From the NCBI RefSeq assembly GCF_900100275.1, contig NZ_FNET01000001.1, positions 62,001-126,000 on the forward strand: 64,000 nucleotides of DNA, in the 5' to 3' direction. The DNA comes from Lentzea albidocapillata subsp. violacea. GTDB lineage: Bacteria > Actinomycetota > Actinomycetes > Mycobacteriales > Pseudonocardiaceae. The notes under the pieces were generated by a model. The model saw only the letters and a list, made by a program, of their open reading frames with translations. It did not search any database and was not told the origin of the DNA. Of the stretch, positions 16,792 through 29,358 are shown in pieces (positions within the stretch are counted from its first letter, which is position 1; each line of letters opens with the position of its first letter). The translations under genes were made by a program, and so were the position numbers.

Positions 16792-18491
16792 CGGGCCACC
16801 GCCAGCTGGTAGGAGGTGTCGCGGCCGAGCAGTTCGCGGTGCGTGCCCTCGGACGCGACCGTGCCGCCGTCCAGCACGATCACCCGGTCGGCCACGTCGA
16901 GCAACGCCGGGCTGCTGGTGATCACGATGGTCGTCCGGCCGCGCCGCAACTCGGTCAGGTTGCGGGCGATGAGCTGCTCGGTGACCGCGTCGACGGCCGT
17001 CGTCGGGTCGTGCAGTACCAGGATCTCCGGGTTCGCGGCCAACGCACGTGCCAGCGACAACCGTTGCCGCTGCCCGCCGGACAGGTTCGCGCCCCGGTCG
17101 CGCACGGCGTAGTCGAGGCCGTCGGAGTGCAGGGCCACGACGTCGGTCAGCATCGCGGCGGACACGGCCTCGTCCACCAAAGTGCTGGTGCCGGCCGGAT
17201 CGACGTTGTCCCGCAACGTTCCGGCGAACACCTCGTGGTGCGACGGGTTGACCAGCAGGTGGGTGCGCACGCTCGCGATCGTCAGTGCCGCGACCTCCTG
17301 CTTGCCCACCCGGACCACACCCGAGTACGAAGCCGGAGGCACCTCGACGGACAGCACGGCGGCCAGCTCGGCGGCGGCCTGCGGCTGGTACGCGGCGATC
17401 GCGACGAACTCACCGGGCTGCACCGAGAACGTCAGGTCCCGCAACGTTCCGTGCGTGACACCGGAGACTTCGAGCCCGCTCGCCGAAACGACCTCCTCGA
17501 CACCGGGGGTCATCCGCGCGGGGGCGGCGAGGACCAGCGCCATCCGTTCGGCGGAGGCCCGCGCCATCATCACGTACTTGGGCATCTCCGAGAACAGCTT
17601 CAGCGGCTCGATCAGGAACTGCGCCAGCCCGACCACCATCACCAGCTGGCCGATGGTGATCTCGCCCCGGAACGTCAGCAGGCCCGCCCACAGCGTCACC
17701 GCCGCCGCCAGCAACGAGTTCAGCGCCAGCGCCGACCCGGCGTAGACGCCGTTGACCCGCGCCACGACGATCGACTGCTGCTTCGCCTCGGTGCTCACCC
17801 GGCGGTAGGCCTGGAAGGCCGCGTAGCTGCCGCCGAACCCGTGCAGCGGCCGCAAACCGGCGATCAGGTCGGACACCTTCGCCCCGGCCCGCGCCACCTT
17901 CGCCTGCTGCACCTGGGTGTTGCTGCCGATCCGCCGCGACATCACGCTGAGCACGCTCAGGATCGCCGCCGTGCCGGCGAACACCAGCACACCCAGCGGC
18001 ACGCTGATCACCGCCAGCACGACACCCGTGATGACCACCGACACCAGCGAGCTGACCAGCAGCGGCACCACCTCGATGATGTCCGCGGTCTGGTCGGCGT
18101 CCTCGGTGGCGATGGTGAGCACCTCGCCGGACTTCAGGTCGACCTCGCGTGCCACCGGCTGCAGGCCGCGGTCCGCGACCTCGACCCGCCACCGGTGCGC
18201 CTCGGTTGTGTTCGCCTTCTGCAGGATCCGCATGCCGAACCGCCACGAGTACGACACCGTCGCCATGACGAGACCGAGCGCGAGCAGCGCCAGCCCGAGC
18301 GAGCTGAGCTGCCCGCCGCGCAGCGCGTACTCGACGATCACGCCGAGCAGGATCGGCACGGCGGTCTCGGCGGCCTGGTAGGACCCCATCAGCAGGGTCC
18401 CGGACGTCATGGCGCCGCGGTTGCGGCGCAAGGCGATCCTCAGGATCTCCTTGCCCGTCTGGACTTCAGTGTTCGTCAACTTGGCGCGCAA
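16788..18491 (-). CDS. cchI: Siderophore ABC exporter half with degenerate Walker A, CchI
   Basis: A 567-residue half-transporter, with a six-helix membrane domain (to about 320) and an ATPase domain. The signature [17 protein letters not shown] is perfect, but the Walker A site reads [17 protein letters not shown], with no GK[ST], and Walker B reads [12 protein letters not shown], with Asp where the catalytic Glu should be. It therefore cannot bind or hydrolyse ATP normally and should pair with the half encoded at 29355-31151. The TTG start at 18491 overlaps the NRPS end by 26 bases; a TTG at 18479 is also possible. No clear ribosome site was seen. It is syntenic with cchI. Confidence 0.85.
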   Translation of the reverse strand: MRAKLTNTEVQTGKEILRIALRRNRGAMTSGTLLMGSYQAAETAVPILLGVIVEYALRGGQLSSLGLALLALGLVMATVSYSWRFGMRILQKANTTEAHRWRVEVADRGLQPVAREVDLKSGEVLTIATEDADQTADIIEVVPLLVSSLVSVVITGVVLAVISVPLGVLVFAGTAAILSVLSVMSRRIGSNTQVQQAKVARAGAKVSDLIAGLRPLHGFGGSYAAFQAYRRVSTEAKQQSIVVARVNGVYAGSALALNSLLAAAVTLWAGLLTFRGEITIGQLVMVVGLAQFLIEPLKLFSEMPKYVMMARASAERMALVLAAPARMTPGVEEVVSASGLEVSGVTHGTLRDLTFSVQPGEFVAIAAYQPQAAAELAAVLSVEVPPASYSGVVRVGKQEVAALTIASVRTHLLVNPSHHEVFAGTLRDNVDPAGTSTLVDEAVSAAMLTDVVALHSDGLDYAVRDRGANLSGGQRQRLSLARALAANPEILVLHDPTTAVDAVTEQLIARNLTELRRGRTTIVITSSPALLDVADRVIVLDGGTVASEGTHRELLGRDTSYQLAVAR

Positions 18492-21400
18492 TCGCTTCGG
18501 GGGTGGAGAGGGACAGCAGGTCGCGGATCGTGACGACCGGGCCGAACTCGCGGCGGAGCAGTCCGATGAGCCGCACCGCGAGCATCGAGTGCCCGCCCAG
18601 CTCGGTGAAGCCGCTCGCCATGCCCACCTCGTCCTCGTCGAGGTCGAGTGCCTCCGCGAACATCTCGCGGACGATCGTCTCGGTCTCGGTCAGTTCCCGG
18701 TCCTCGGCCTTGGTCATCAGGGTGCCGAGCGGACGGGCCTCGGGCAAGGCCGACGTGTCCGCCTTGCCGTTGACCGTGAGCGGGATCGCGTCCACCGCGG
18801 CGTAGTGCGACGGCCGCAGGTAGTCCGGCAGGCCGGCGCCGGCCTCCGCCGCGACCGACGGGATGTCCGCTCCGTCGGCCAGCACCAGGTAGGCCGCGAG
18901 CCGGTACGCGCCGTCGACCTGCGGGTCGGCCTGCGCGACGGCCGCGACGAACCGGACGCCCGGATGTGCCGCGAACCGTGCCTCGACCTCGCCCAGCTCG
19001 ACGCGGTGGCCGCGGATCTTGACCTGCTTGTCCGTGCGGCCCAGGTAGAGCAGGTTGCCGTCCGGGCGCCGGATCACCAGGTCACCGGTCCGGTACATCC
19101 GCTCACCGGGCACCCACGGGCAGGCCACGAACCGTTCGGCGGACTGCCCCGGCTGCCCGAGGTAGCCGCGCGCGATGCCCACGCCGGACACGTAGAGCTC
19201 ACCGGCGACGCCGTCCGGCACGTGCCGCAGCCACGGGTCGAGGACGTAGACGTCGGTGTTGTCGATCGCCACGCCGACCACCGGGTCGACGCAGTCGAAC
19301 GTGCCGACGCCCAGCGTGTTGATCGTGTACTCCGTCGGCCCGTAGAGGTTGTAGCCGATCGTGCCGGGAGTGTCCGCGAGCTGCTGCCACAGCGTCGGTG
19401 TGACGGCCTCACCGCCCAGCAGCACGAGTGCCGGCCTGTGTTCCGCGCCCAGCAGCCCTTCGGCCACCAGTTGCTGCGCGTAGGTCGGCGTCACGTTGAT
19501 GACGTCGATCTCGTGCTCCAGGCAGTACTCGACCAGCCCCGTCGCGTCGCGGCGCAGCTCCTCGTCGCAGATGTGCACCTCGTGGCCGTCGGTGAGCCAG
19601 AGCAGCTCCTCCCACGACATGTCGAAGGCGAACGACACGGTGTGCGCGATCCGGAACGTCCGGTGCCCGTGCTCGGCCAGCACCGGCTCGAAGATCCGCC
19701 GCTGGTGGTTGACGAGCATGTTGGTCAGGCCGGCGTACTCGGTCACGACGCCCTTGGGCTTGCCGGTCGAACCCGAGGTGTAGATCGTGTAGGCCGCGTG
19801 CTTGAGCCTGTTCGGGTCGTTGGGGGCGAACGTCGTCACCGGTTCGGCGTCTGGCCATGTCTCGTCCAGCACGAAGGTCTCGCCCTGGATCCGCGGCGCC
19901 ACCGAACTGGTCGTGATGATCAGCGACGGTCGCGCGTCCTCGATGATCGCGGCGATCCGCTCGTCCGGGTGGTCCAGCTCCAGCGGCACGTACGCCGCGC
20001 CGCAGCGCAGGATCCCGAACAACGCCACGACCCAGTCGAGCGACCGCGGCACCGCGATGGCGACCGACGTCTCGACGCCGATCCCCTTGCCCGCCAGCAC
20101 TCCGGCCAGATGGCGGCTGCGGTCCCTGAGCTCCGCGAACGTCATCGTCCTGCCGTGCGCGACGAGGGCGGTCCTGCCGGGGTCGCGGTCGGCCGCCTGG
20201 TCGAACAGGTCGACCACGGTCAGGTTGCCGAAGTCGTTGGCGGGGTTGAGCTCCGGCGCCGGTACCGTGCCGCGGATCGTGCCCAGCGGGCCTTCCGCGG
20301 CGGCGAGGTCGCCGAGGATCCGCAGGTAGTCGTCGAACAGTCTTTCAGCCGTGGCCGGGGCGGTGACCTCCGGTCGGTACTCCAGCTTGACCGTGAGCTG
20401 CCGGCCCGGCGTCACGACCCAGGTGAACGGGTAGTGCGTCGAGTCCTCCGACTCGTGGCCGACGATCCCGTTGCGCGCGTTGAGCTCGTCGAACGTGCTG
20501 TCGTCCAGGAAGTTCTGCAGCACGAACAGGTTGTCGAACAGCTGGTCGTGCCCGCTCGCCCGCTGGATCTCGCCGAGCCCGACATGCTCGTGCTCCATGG
20601 CGTCGACCCGCGAGGCCTGCACGTTCGCGAGGAACTCGGCCGCGGTGTCCTGAGGCCGTGCCGACACCCGCATCGGCACGGTGTTGAGCAGCACGCCGAC
20701 GATGTTCTCGGTGCCTTCCTCCTCACGTCCGGAGACGGTGACGCCGAAGACGGCGTCGCCCCGCCCGGTCTCGCTGCCGAGCAGCAGCCCGAGCGCACCG
20801 GTGACGACCGAGTTGAGTGTGACGCCGTGCCTGCTCGCCGTCTCACGGACGCGGCTGGAGTCCTCTTCGGACAACGTCCGCACGATCTTGGTCGGCAGAG
20901 TGTCCGAAGTGGACCCGTCGCCGAGCAGCGTCGGTCCGGGCAGCTCCGCCAGGTACTGAGCCCAGAACCGTTCCGCCGCCTGCTGGTCCTTGTCCGCCAG
21001 CGCCCGGCAGTAGCTCTCGAAGCTCGGCGTCGCGGGCGTCGAGTCGACCGGCTCGCCGGCCAGCAGCGCCTGGTAGGCGCCGAACAGGTCGCGCAGCACG
21101 ATCTCGCGCGACCAGCCGTCCCACAGCAGCAGGTGGTAGCTGAACAGCAGCGCGTCCCGGCCGTCCGGCAGCCGTAGCACGGTGAGCCGCACCAGCGGGG
21201 GCTGTTCGAGGTCGAAGCCGGTGCCGCGGTCCTCGATCCGCAGCGCGTCCACCGCGTCCTGGTTCAGCACGTCGACCGTGCGGACCTCGACGCCGCCACC
21301 AGGCGTGAGGACCTGGACCGGAGTGCCGTCCTCATCGGCGAAGCCCGCGCCGACGACGGGGTGCTTGGCGATGACGTGCGCCATCGCCTTGGCCAGCTTG

Positions 21401-24400
21401 TCGGCTTCGAGGCGGCGGTCGAACGTGAAGTAGCTCTGCGCCACGTAATGCCCGGCCGCGCTCAGTGCGGCCTGGAAGTACAGACCGCGCTGCAACGGTG
21501 ACACCGGCGCGGTGCGGGTCGCGGTGACCGAGGTGTCCGCGATCCGTTCCAGCGCGAGCAGCCAGCGTGCCGCGATCTCGTCCGACACGTCCTCGGCGAG
21601 CGCGAACGTCGCCCGCAGGCTGCCGGTGCCCGTGTCGACCCAGCAGTTGACCTCGACGGCGTACGGGCTCGGCTGCGAGCCAAGGTCGAGGTGCAGCGCC
21701 TGCGACTCGCTGCCCCGGCCCAGGTAGTTGAACAGCACCTGCGGCCTCGGCAGCGCGGCCAGCACGGGCGCGGTCTGCGGGTTCAGGTACCGGAGCCGGC
21801 CATACTCGACGTGCTGCTCCTCGTCCGGCTGACGCTGCACGAGTTCGCGTGCGGCGTCGACGGGGTTGGTGTGCGGACTGAGCTTCACCGGCGCGATGGA
21901 GGTGAACCAGCCGACTGTGCGCGTGTAGTCGTGGTGCTCCAGCACCGGGACACGACCGTGGCGCTCCAACTCGACCACCAGGTCCGTGGGCGTGCCCTGG
22001 ATCTCCGTCAACGCCGTGCGCAACGCACCTGCGAGCAGTTCGGTCAGGCCGATGCCGAGCGCAGTCGGCGCGGTGTGCACGACACGGCCGGTGATGTCGG
22101 CGGACAGGTTGACGGTGACCTCGCGCTGGGCGCCGATCTGCGGGGTGAGGGACGGGGTGTCGAGCACCTCGATCCACCGGCGCAGGTCGCCGCCGGACTG
22201 CGCGCTCAGGGTCAGCGCGCTGGTGTAGGCGGCGAAGGAGGTGGTCGCGGGCGCCAGGTCCTCGCCGCGCATGGCGGCGTTGATGTCGTCGAGCAGGATC
22301 AGCCAGGAGACGGCGTCCACGGCCAGGTGGTGGACCACGACGATCAGGGTGCGGCTGGGTTCGAGCCAGGTGAAGGCGGCCATCGCGCCGGCTTGGGGAT
22401 CGAGGCGGCGGGCGGCCTCGTTGGCGGCGGTCTGCGGGTCGTCGGTGGTGGCGACCGCAACCTCAAGATCACCAGAACTGTCAGACCCGCTTGGGATGAT
22501 TGGAGTGGGGACCCGATCCCCCCAGGGGGCCCGCGAATCGGAATCGATTCCGAACGACCACACCCCGTCCGCGACCCTCAGCCGCATCCGCAGGGCGGCG
22601 TGAGCCTTCACCACGGCGTCAGCGGCCCGTTGCGCGTCCGCCAAACTCGCGCACTCGACCTGCCGCGCCTGGGCGAACAGGTTCAGCTCCCCGCCCAGCT
22701 CCCGCTGCCGCAGCACGATCGGCGTCGGCACCACCGGTCCGTCCTGAGGCTCGGCCACCACCGGTGCCGCCACCGGCGCGACCGCGAACTTCGCCGCCAG
22801 GGCCCGAGGTGTCTTGTGCAGGAACAGGTCACGCGGCGAGATCCGCACTCCCAAAGCCCGAGCCCGGTTCACCACCCCGATCGCGATGATGCTGTCCCCG
22901 CCGGCCACGAAGAAGTCCGTGTCCGCGTCCACCACAGCCCTGGGCAGCACATCCGCGAAGATGCCGACCAGCGACTCCACCGCCGGCGAGCCGGTGACGA
23001 CAGGCGTGTCCTCGACAGAGCGAGCGCGCTGTTCCAGTGCCCCGCGGTCCAGCTTGCCGTTCACCGTCAACGGCAGCGCGTCCAGGGTGATCACCCGCTG
23101 CGGCACCATGTGCACCGGCAGCTTGGTCCCGAGGAACACGGTGATGTCCGTGGCGGGCGTGCCCACCACGTGCGCGACGAGATGGTCGGCGGTGTCCGCC
23201 ACCGTCACGGCGACGTCGACGACGCCCGGTACCGAGCGGATCGCCGACTCGACCTCGCCCAGCTCGATCCGGAATCCCTTGAGCTGCACCTGGTTGTCGG
23301 CGCGGCCGATGAACTCCAGCGAGCCGTCCAGCGCACGACGGGCCAGGTCGCCCGAGTTGTACATGCGCGAACCGTCAGCGGCGAAAGGGTCCGCCACGAA
23401 CCGGCTGCACGTCAGATCCGGCCGGTTGTGATAGCCCAGAGCGAGCTGCGAGCCCGCCACGTAGATCGCGCCCACCTGCCCGGGAGCGACCGGCCGCAAC
23501 GACGCGTCCAGCAGGTACGTGCGCAGACCGGGGATCGGGCCGCCGATCGGGCTGACCTCACGCCCTGATGCGAAGTCCACGGAGTCCAGCACCCGATGCG
23601 TCACGTGGACCGTGGTCTCGGTGATGCCGTACATGTTGACCAGTTCGGGCCGCGAGGTGCCGTAGCGCTCGACCCAGCCGCGCATCCGCGACAGTTCCAG
23701 GGCTTCGCCGCCGAAGATCACCCGGCGCAACGCGGGCAGCGGCTCGCTCAGCCGGTCGGCCTCGATGAACTGGTAGAACGCCGACGGCGTCTGGTTCAGC
23801 ACGGTGACGCCACGCTGGCGAACCAGCCTGTGGAAGTCGACCGGCGAACGGGTCAGGCCGTGGTCGGGGACGAGCAGTTCGCCGCCGTGGACCAGTGCGC
23901 CCCACAGCTCCCAGACTGCGAAGTCGAACGAGTACGAGTGGAACTGCGTCCACACGTCGTCCGGACCGAAGTTCATGTCCGCCTGGGTGTTCGCCAGCAG
24001 CGACACCACGGCGGCGTGCGACACGACGACACCCTTGGGCTTACCCGTGGAGCCGGACGTGTAGATCACGTACGCCGGGTTACGCCAGTCGAACGACGGA
24101 ATCCGCGCCTCGCCGGGCACTTCCTCGCCGTACACCAGCACCCGCGCCGGCACGCCGGCCGCGGAGAGCAGACGCTCGAAGCGCTCGCGATGCTCGGCCT
24201 CGACCAGAACGACCTGCGGTGCCGAGTCGGCGAGAACGTACCGAAGCCGCTCGTCCGGGTAGGCAAGATCCAAAGGCACGTACGCGCCACCCGCCGACAC
24301 GATGCCGACCAGCGCGACGACCTGCTGCAACGAACGGCCGATCGCGACCGCGACCCGTTGGCGCGGACCGACTCCCGCGTTGACCAGGGTGCGAGCGAGC

Positions 24401-27400
24401 CGGTTCTTGGCGTCGACCAGCATCCCGTACGACAGGCCTTCGGAGCTGCCGTCGAGGTGGCACATCGTCACGGCCCGCGCGGACGGGTCACGCACCGCGG
24501 CGGCGTCGAACAGTTCCGCCAACGTGACCGGCTCAACGGGTGCCGCAGCGCGCGCGGACGAGAGCGAGACAGCGGGGATGTTCTCCTCGTGCAGCAACGA
24601 GTTCAGCGTGTCGGAGAACGCCTGCAGGATCGTGCGGGCGCCATCCGCGCGCACGATCGTCGTGTCGTAGATCAGGTTGAACCGCAGCGCGCCGTCGAGG
24701 GAACGCTCGACCACCAGCGTCAACGGGTAGTGTGGCGCGCCCTCGTTCACGACCTCGGCGATCGTGAACGGACCTTCCAACGCGGTCACGTCCGTGGCGA
24801 CGTCGAAGACGACGAGCGTGTCGAACGCCGAACCGTGCGGAGCCTGCCGCCCGATCCGGGTCAGCGACACGTGCTGGTGCGGCAACACCGCGGTCTGGTG
24901 CGCTCGCACCGATTCCAGCAGCGCACGCGCGGAAGAACCAGACCAGCAGACACGCAGGGGAATCGTGTTGATGAACAGGCCGACCATCTCGGCGATGCCG
25001 GGAACGTCGGCGTCACGACCGGACACCGTCGACCCGAACACGACGTCCTGGCTGCCCAGAATGCCGCCCAGCGTCACGCCCCACGCGCTGTGCACGGCGA
25101 CACTCAGCGGCACACCGGCCGCGCGCGTCGCAGCGTTCAGGTCCGGAGCCGCGTCGATCACCACGTCGTCGAACAGCTCGGACGGCGTGTGCCCCTCCGC
25201 CACCAACGAAGGCGCCGCCAGCCCGGCCAGCTCCTCGGACCAGACCCGGTCGCCCTCTTCGGCGTCCGCGTTCACCAGCCAGCGCACGTAGTCGGCGTAA
25301 CTGCCGCGCGGGTGCACCGAACCCGGCGTGGAGTACTCGGCCAGCAGCGCGCGCAGCATCGGCGGCACCGACCAGCCGTCCGCGATGATGTGGTGCACCG
25401 TCTGCACCAGCACGAACCGTTGCGGTGCCACCCGGATCAGCGTGAAGCGCATCAACGGGCCGCGGGCGAGATCGAACCCGGCGACCCGGTCGCGTTCGGC
25501 GTACTCCTGGATCTCCTCATCGGTCATGCCCTGACCGTCCACAGTGGAGAACTCCGGCCGGACACCGGACTCCAGCACCGAGACGACCCGCCCGTCGGCG
25601 AGACCGGCGAACCGGGCCGCGAGGTTCGGGAACAGTTCCAGCACGCGGGCGGCAGCCGCTTCGAGCTTGCGGGCGTCCACGGGGCCGGTCAGCGTGAGCA
25701 GCTGCTGCTCGACGTACCGGTGCGCCGACTCGTCGTCGAACACCGAGTGGAAGTAGAGGCCTTCCTGCAAGGGCGTCAACGGCAGAATGTCACGCAGAAC
25801 AGCGGAATCCAGTGAGTCCACATCGGACTGGGCGAGCGGCAGCAGGTCGAAGTCGCTGGGGGAGTGGCCGCCCTGCGTCAACGCGGCGAGTCCCTCCAGC
25901 GCGGCCACGAAGTACGCGCCGATCCGGGCGGTGTCCTCGTCGGTGAACACCCCGGACGGCCACGAGATCACGGTGACCAGTTCCAGTTCTCCGTCGGCAC
26001 CGGGTTCGGCGGAGGCGTTGAACTCCAGGGCGCGCGGCAGCCGCATCGCCGGGTCGCGCTTCTCGCCGAGCTGCCCGGCGTTCTCCGCGAGCTGCCAGTC
26101 ACCGGTCGTACCGCCGGAGAACCGGCCGAGGTAGTTGAACAGCACCTGCGGCCGGGACGCGTCGAACTCCGCACGCCCCAGGTACCTCAACGCGCCGTAG
26201 GAGACACCGTTGCTCGGCACCCGGGCCAGGTCTTCCTTGACCCGCTTCAAAGCCGCACCCAGATCATCGGCGGAACCCGGATCCACGGTCACCGGGAACA
26301 GCGTCGTGAACCAGCCGACCGTGCGCGACAGATCGGGGTCGCGCGGTACGAACCGGCCTTCCCGGCCGTGGCCCTCCAGCTCGACGTGCGCGAACGTCTG
26401 GTCCTGACCGTTGTCGCGCCGCCACCGGGCCAGCGCGACCGCGAGACCCGTCAGCAGCACGTCGTTGACCTTCGCGTGGAACAACGCCGGCACGTCGCCC
26501 AGCAACGCGGCCGTGGCGGCGGAACCAACGGTCACCGTGCGAACCTGTTCGCCCGCAACGACATCGGCCTCGGTCAGCTCACGCCGGCCGAGCAGCTGGT
26601 CCACGCCCGGCAGCGCACGCTCGTAGTACACGCGGTCGGCCGAGAACGAGGCCTGCTCCAGCAACTGGGTCCAGCGCCGGAACGACGTGCCGACGGGCCG
26701 GAGCTCCACGGCCGCACCGGACGAGACCTGCTGCCACGCCAGCGCGAGGTCGTCGAACAAGATCCGCCACGAGACACCGTCGATCACCACGTGGTGGATC
26801 ACGAGCACGAGTTGCCGCGCCTGCGGCCGCCACACCGCGCGCAGCATGATGCCCGCGTCCGGGTCGAGTCCCTCGGTCGCCGTGGCGACGCACGCCTCCA
26901 GCGGCGCGTCGCTCTCCTGCCAGAGCGCAGGCCCGTCCGCGGGGATGTCGAACGACCAGCTCGAGCCCCGGACCAGCTTGGCGCGCAACATGTCGTGCCG
27001 CGCGACCACCGCGTCGAGGATCTGTGTCAACGCGTCGGCGGTGAGTTCGGCCGGGGTGTTGAGCACGACCGACTGCACGAACCCGTCGATCGCGTCCGTG
27101 GTCTCGCCGAGCCACTGCACGATCGGCAGACCCGCCACCGGGCCGGTCGGCACGTCGTCGTGGTCGACGGCCGAAGCACCGTCACGGGACGCGACGGCGG
27201 CGAGCGCGCGCGGCGTGCGGTTGACGAAGATCTGGGTGGCGGTGACGAACACGCCTTCCGCCCGCAACGCGCTGAGCAACGAGATCGCGAGGATGCTGTC
27301 GCCGCCCAGCTCGAAGAAGTCCTGGTCCGCGCCGACCTGCTCGACCCGCAGCACCGAGGCGACGGCCGCGCAGATCACGGCCTCGTCGTCGGTGGCGGCG

Positions 27401-29325
27401 GCGGTCACCGGGCCGGTCTCCATCACGGGCTCGGGCAGCGCGCGGCGGTCCAGCTTTCCGTTGGCGGTCAACGGGAACTCGTTCATCACCACGATATGCG
27501 TGGGCACCATGTACTCGACCAGGTTCTCGGTCGCCCACTGCTTCACGGCGTCCGAGGTCAGGCCCTCGTCCGACGGCACGACGTACCCGACGAGGTAGTT
27601 GCCGCCGGCGGAGTTCTTGCGTACCACGACACAGGTGTGGCGGACCCCGGGGTGCTCGGCGAGCGCGACCTCGACGTCCTCCAGCTCCAGCCGCATGCCG
27701 CGGATCTTGACCTGGTTGTCGACGCGGCCGAGGAAGTCGAGCGACCCGTCCGGCGCGAACCGCGCCAGGTCGCCGGTCCGGTAGAGGCGCGAACCGTCGG
27801 TGGCGAACGGGTTCGCGACGAACCGCGACGCCGTCAGCCCCGGAGCGTTCACATAACCGCGCCCCAGCAGGAATCCGCCGATGTACAGCTCGCCGCCGAC
27901 ACCGATCGGGCACGGCCGCAGCTCGTCGTCCAGCACGTACAGGTCGGTGTTGGGGTTGGCCTTGCCGATCGACGTCGACAGCCGCTCGGCCTCGCCGCGG
28001 TAGATCACGTGCGAGACGCCGATCGTGGCCTCGGCCGGGCCGTAGCCGTGGTACATCGGGATGTCGAGCCGCGTGCGGAACCGTTCGTACAGCTCCGGCG
28101 TGAGCACCTCGCCGCCGCACCACACGTGCCGCAGGCTGGTGAGTTCGCCGTCGCCCGCGATGTTCAGCAGCACGTCCAGCATCGACGACACCAGGTACAC
28201 GAACGTCACGCGGTGGCGGTCGATCGTGTGCAGCAGGTGGTGCGGGTCGCGTTCGCCACCGGAGCGCACCACGACGGTCCGCCCGCCGCACACCAGCGGC
28301 AGGAAGATCTCGTTGATGGAGATGTCGAACGACAGCGGCGCCTTGAACAGCGACGCGTCCGAGTGTCCGAAGTGGAGGATCTGGTCCACCTGCCACAGCA
28401 GGCGTTCGCTGATCGCCTCGTGCCGGATCATCGCGCCCTTGGGGCGGCCGGTCGAGCCGGACGTGAACATCACGTACGCCAGCTGCGCCCCGCGGATCGT
28501 GACGTCGGTGGGCTCGGCGGAGTGCTCGGCGAACCCCCAGTCGTCCAGGTCGACCGCGACGGCTTCGGGCTCGTTCTCCTGACCGGCGCCCAGAAGCAGG
28601 ACGACCTGCGCGTCGGTGATCACGGACTCGCGGCGGGAACCCGGCCACTGCGGGTCGAGCGGTACGAACGCGGCCCCCGCCTGCAGCACGGCGAGCAGGC
28701 TGATCACCATCTCGGCCGAGCGGGGCAGCGAGATCCCGACGACCTGTTCGGTGGTGAGACCGCGGGCGATCAGGTGGCGGGCGAGCTGGTTGGAACGGGC
28801 CAGCGCCTCGCCGTAGGTGAACGCGCGGTCGCCGTCGTTGATCGCGACGGCGTCCGGGCGCTGCCGGGCCTGCTCGCGGAACAGCTCGACGATGCTCGGC
28901 CGGTCGCGCGGGAACTCGTTGTCGTTCCAGCGGGCCAGGTCCGCGAGCCGCTCGCCGGCCGGCTGGGACGTCAGCGTGCCGATGGCGCGGTTGGGGAACT
29001 CGGCCAGGTCGTCCAGGACCCGTTGCGCCGCAGCCAGATCGACGCCGTCCGGCACGGGGATCGCCCAGCCGTCGGGCCGCTGCGCGACATCGGAGTTCTG
29101 GCCCTTGTCGGCCCACACGAGCACATCGCTGAACAACGTCGCGGGGGTGAGCTCGAACCCGTCGACCGCGAAACCGGGGATGGCCCAGTGGTTCAGGGCG
29201 ACGGCACTCGCGACGGCGATGGTCCGCTGCGGGTACTCACCGGCACGGCGCCGAACGGAGGCGATCCGGGCGGTCGAAAGAAGTACGTCGTGCTCGGCCA
29301 TCTGTTCCATCGACGACTCAGCCAT
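18466..29325 (-). CDS. cchH: Trimodular NRPS for a coelichelin-type siderophore, CchH
   Basis: 3619 residues in the order A1 (130-635), PCP1 ([10 protein letters not shown], near 675), E1 ([11 protein letters not shown], near 845; NYLGRF), C2 (HHIIADGWS, near 1313), A2 (1600-2095), PCP2 (FFVAGGDSI, near 2140), E2 ([10 protein letters not shown], near 2330; NYLGRG), C3 ([11 protein letters not shown], near 2730), A3 (3030-3525) and PCP3 (ELGGHSM, near 3575). There is no thioesterase. Hand-aligned specificity codes are DINYWGGIGK, DFWNIGMVHK and DMENLGLINK: formyl-hydroxyornithine, threonine and hydroxyornithine, as in S. coelicolor CchH. The two E domains fit D-configured residues 1 and 2. The first 125 residues match no complete condensation domain. 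The ATG 29325 start has GAAGGG too close to it; Met at 29310 or 29301 is possible. Confidence 0.95.
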   Translation of the reverse strand: MAESSMEQMAEHDVLLSTARIASVRRRAGEYPQRTIAVASAVALNHWAIPGFAVDGFELTPATLFSDVLVWADKGQNSDVAQRPDGWAIPVPDGVDLAAAQRVLDDLAEFPNRAIGTLTSQPAGERLADLARWNDNEFPRDRPSIVELFREQARQRPDAVAINDGDRAFTYGEALARSNQLARHLIARGLTTEQVVGISLPRSAEMVISLLAVLQAGAAFVPLDPQWPGSRRESVITDAQVVLLLGAGQENEPEAVAVDLDDWGFAEHSAEPTDVTIRGAQLAYVMFTSGSTGRPKGAMIRHEAISERLLWQVDQILHFGHSDASLFKAPLSFDISINEIFLPLVCGGRTVVVRSGGERDPHHLLHTIDRHRVTFVYLVSSMLDVLLNIAGDGELTSLRHVWCGGEVLTPELYERFRTRLDIPMYHGYGPAEATIGVSHVIYRGEAERLSTSIGKANPNTDLYVLDDELRPCPIGVGGELYIGGFLLGRGYVNAPGLTASRFVANPFATDGSRLYRTGDLARFAPDGSLDFLGRVDNQVKIRGMRLELEDVEVALAEHPGVRHTCVVVRKNSAGGNYLVGYVVPSDEGLTSDAVKQWATENLVEYMVPTHIVVMNEFPLTANGKLDRRALPEPVMETGPVTAAATDDEAVICAAVASVLRVEQVGADQDFFELGGDSILAISLLSALRAEGVFVTATQIFVNRTPRALAAVASRDGASAVDHDDVPTGPVAGLPIVQWLGETTDAIDGFVQSVVLNTPAELTADALTQILDAVVARHDMLRAKLVRGSSWSFDIPADGPALWQESDAPLEACVATATEGLDPDAGIMLRAVWRPQARQLVLVIHHVVIDGVSWRILFDDLALAWQQVSSGAAVELRPVGTSFRRWTQLLEQASFSADRVYYERALPGVDQLLGRRELTEADVVAGEQVRTVTVGSAATAALLGDVPALFHAKVNDVLLTGLAVALARWRRDNGQDQTFAHVELEGHGREGRFVPRDPDLSRTVGWFTTLFPVTVDPGSADDLGAALKRVKEDLARVPSNGVSYGALRYLGRAEFDASRPQVLFNYLGRFSGGTTGDWQLAENAGQLGEKRDPAMRLPRALEFNASAEPGADGELELVTVISWPSGVFTDEDTARIGAYFVAALEGLAALTQGGHSPSDFDLLPLAQSDVDSLDSAVLRDILPLTPLQEGLYFHSVFDDESAHRYVEQQLLTLTGPVDARKLEAAAARVLELFPNLAARFAGLADGRVVSVLESGVRPEFSTVDGQGMTDEEIQEYAERDRVAGFDLARGPLMRFTLIRVAPQRFVLVQTVHHIIADGWSVPPMLRALLAEYSTPGSVHPRGSYADYVRWLVNADAEEGDRVWSEELAGLAAPSLVAEGHTPSELFDDVVIDAAPDLNAATRAAGVPLSVAVHSAWGVTLGGILGSQDVVFGSTVSGRDADVPGIAEMVGLFINTIPLRVCWSGSSARALLESVRAHQTAVLPHQHVSLTRIGRQAPHGSAFDTLVVFDVATDVTALEGPFTIAEVVNEGAPHYPLTLVVERSLDGALRFNLIYDTTIVRADGARTILQAFSDTLNSLLHEENIPAVSLSSARAAAPVEPVTLAELFDAAAVRDPSARAVTMCHLDGSSEGLSYGMLVDAKNRLARTLVNAGVGPRQRVAVAIGRSLQQVVALVGIVSAGGAYVPLDLAYPDERLRYVLADSAPQVVLVEAEHRERFERLLSAAGVPARVLVYGEEVPGEARIPSFDWRNPAYVIYTSGSTGKPKGVVVSHAAVVSLLANTQADMNFGPDDVWTQFHSYSFDFAVWELWGALVHGGELLVPDHGLTRSPVDFHRLVRQRGVTVLNQTPSAFYQFIEADRLSEPLPALRRVIFGGEALELSRMRGWVERYGTSRPELVNMYGITETTVHVTHRVLDSVDFASGREVSPIGGPIPGLRTYLLDASLRPVAPGQVGAIYVAGSQLALGYHNRPDLTCSRFVADPFAADGSRMYNSGDLARRALDGSLEFIGRADNQVQLKGFRIELGEVESAIRSVPGVVDVAVTVADTADHLVAHVVGTPATDITVFLGTKLPVHMVPQRVITLDALPLTVNGKLDRGALEQRARSVEDTPVVTGSPAVESLVGIFADVLPRAVVDADTDFFVAGGDSIIAIGVVNRARALGVRISPRDLFLHKTPRALAAKFAVAPVAAPVVAEPQDGPVVPTPIVLRQRELGGELNLFAQARQVECASLADAQRAADAVVKAHAALRMRLRVADGVWSFGIDSDSRAPWGDRVPTPIIPSGSDSSGDLEVAVATTDDPQTAANEAARRLDPQAGAMAAFTWLEPSRTLIVVVHHLAVDAVSWLILLDDINAAMRGEDLAPATTSFAAYTSALTLSAQSGGDLRRWIEVLDTPSLTPQIGAQREVTVNLSADITGRVVHTAPTALGIGLTELLAGALRTALTEIQGTPTDLVVELERHGRVPVLEHHDYTRTVGWFTSIAPVKLSPHTNPVDAARELVQRQPDEEQHVEYGRLRYLNPQTAPVLAALPRPQVLFNYLGRGSESQALHLDLGSQPSPYAVEVNCWVDTGTGSLRATFALAEDVSDEIAARWLLALERIADTSVTATRTAPVSPLQRGLYFQAALSAAGHYVAQSYFTFDRRLEADKLAKAMAHVIAKHPVVGAGFADEDGTPVQVLTPGGGVEVRTVDVLNQDAVDALRIEDRGTGFDLEQPPLVRLTVLRLPDGRDALLFSYHLLLWDGWSREIVLRDLFGAYQALLAGEPVDSTPATPSFESYCRALADKDQQAAERFWAQYLAELPGPTLLGDGSTSDTLPTKIVRTLSEEDSSRVRETASRHGVTLNSVVTGALGLLLGSETGRGDAVFGVTVSGREEEGTENIVGVLLNTVPMRVSARPQDTAAEFLANVQASRVDAMEHEHVGLGEIQRASGHDQLFDNLFVLQNFLDDSTFDELNARNGIVGHESEDSTHYPFTWVVTPGRQLTVKLEYRPEVTAPATAERLFDDYLRILGDLAAAEGPLGTIRGTVPAPELNPANDFGNLTVVDLFDQAADRDPGRTALVAHGRTMTFAELRDRSRHLAGVLAGKGIGVETSVAIAVPRSLDWVVALFGILRCGAAYVPLELDHPDERIAAIIEDARPSLIITTSSVAPRIQGETFVLDETWPDAEPVTTFAPNDPNRLKHAAYTIYTSGSTGKPKGVVTEYAGLTNMLVNHQRRIFEPVLAEHGHRTFRIAHTVSFAFDMSWEELLWLTDGHEVHICDEELRRDATGLVEYCLEHEIDVINVTPTYAQQLVAEGLLGAEHRPALVLLGGEAVTPTLWQQLADTPGTIGYNLYGPTEYTINTLGVGTFDCVDPVVGVAIDNTDVYVLDPWLRHVPDGVAGELYVSGVGIARGYLGQPGQSAERFVACPWVPGERMYRTGDLVIRRPDGNLLYLGRTDKQVKIRGHRVELGEVEARFAAHPGVRFVAAVAQADPQVDGAYRLAAYLVLADGADIPSVAAEAGAGLPDYLRPSHYAAVDAIPLTVNGKADTSALPEARPLGTLMTKAEDRELTETETIVREMFAEALDLDEDEVGMASGFTELGGHSMLAVRLIGLLRREFGPVVTIRDLLSLSTPEAIARQVDEH

Positions 29326-29340
29326 CCCTTCACGATCGGT

Positions 29341-29358
29341 GAAGGAAGCCTAACCTAA
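29341..29358 (-). promoter_or_regulatory. Iron box (DmdR/IdeR type) before the NRPS gene
   Basis: On the minus strand the site reads TTAGGTTAGGCTTCCTTC. Its first 12 bases match the TTAGGTTAGGCTAACCTAA consensus exactly. It lies 16 bases before the NRPS ATG and covers the stop codon of the upstream exporter gene. This suggests an internal iron-repressed promoter for the synthetase. Confidence 0.65.

Noticed and set aside
18466..18700. Thioesterase domain at the NRPS C-terminus
   Set aside because: The protein ends about 45 residues after the PCP3 ELGGHSM motif; no GxSxG is present.
18409..25815. Further long plus-strand open frames opposite the NRPS
   Set aside because: Same cause; composition is low-complexity and the real domains are on the minus strand.
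25864..29358. Long plus-strand open frame (1164 codons) opposite the NRPS gene
   Set aside because: Antisense shadow caused by high GC; the translation is Arg/Ala/Asp-rich with no motif, while the minus strand has clear NRPS domains.
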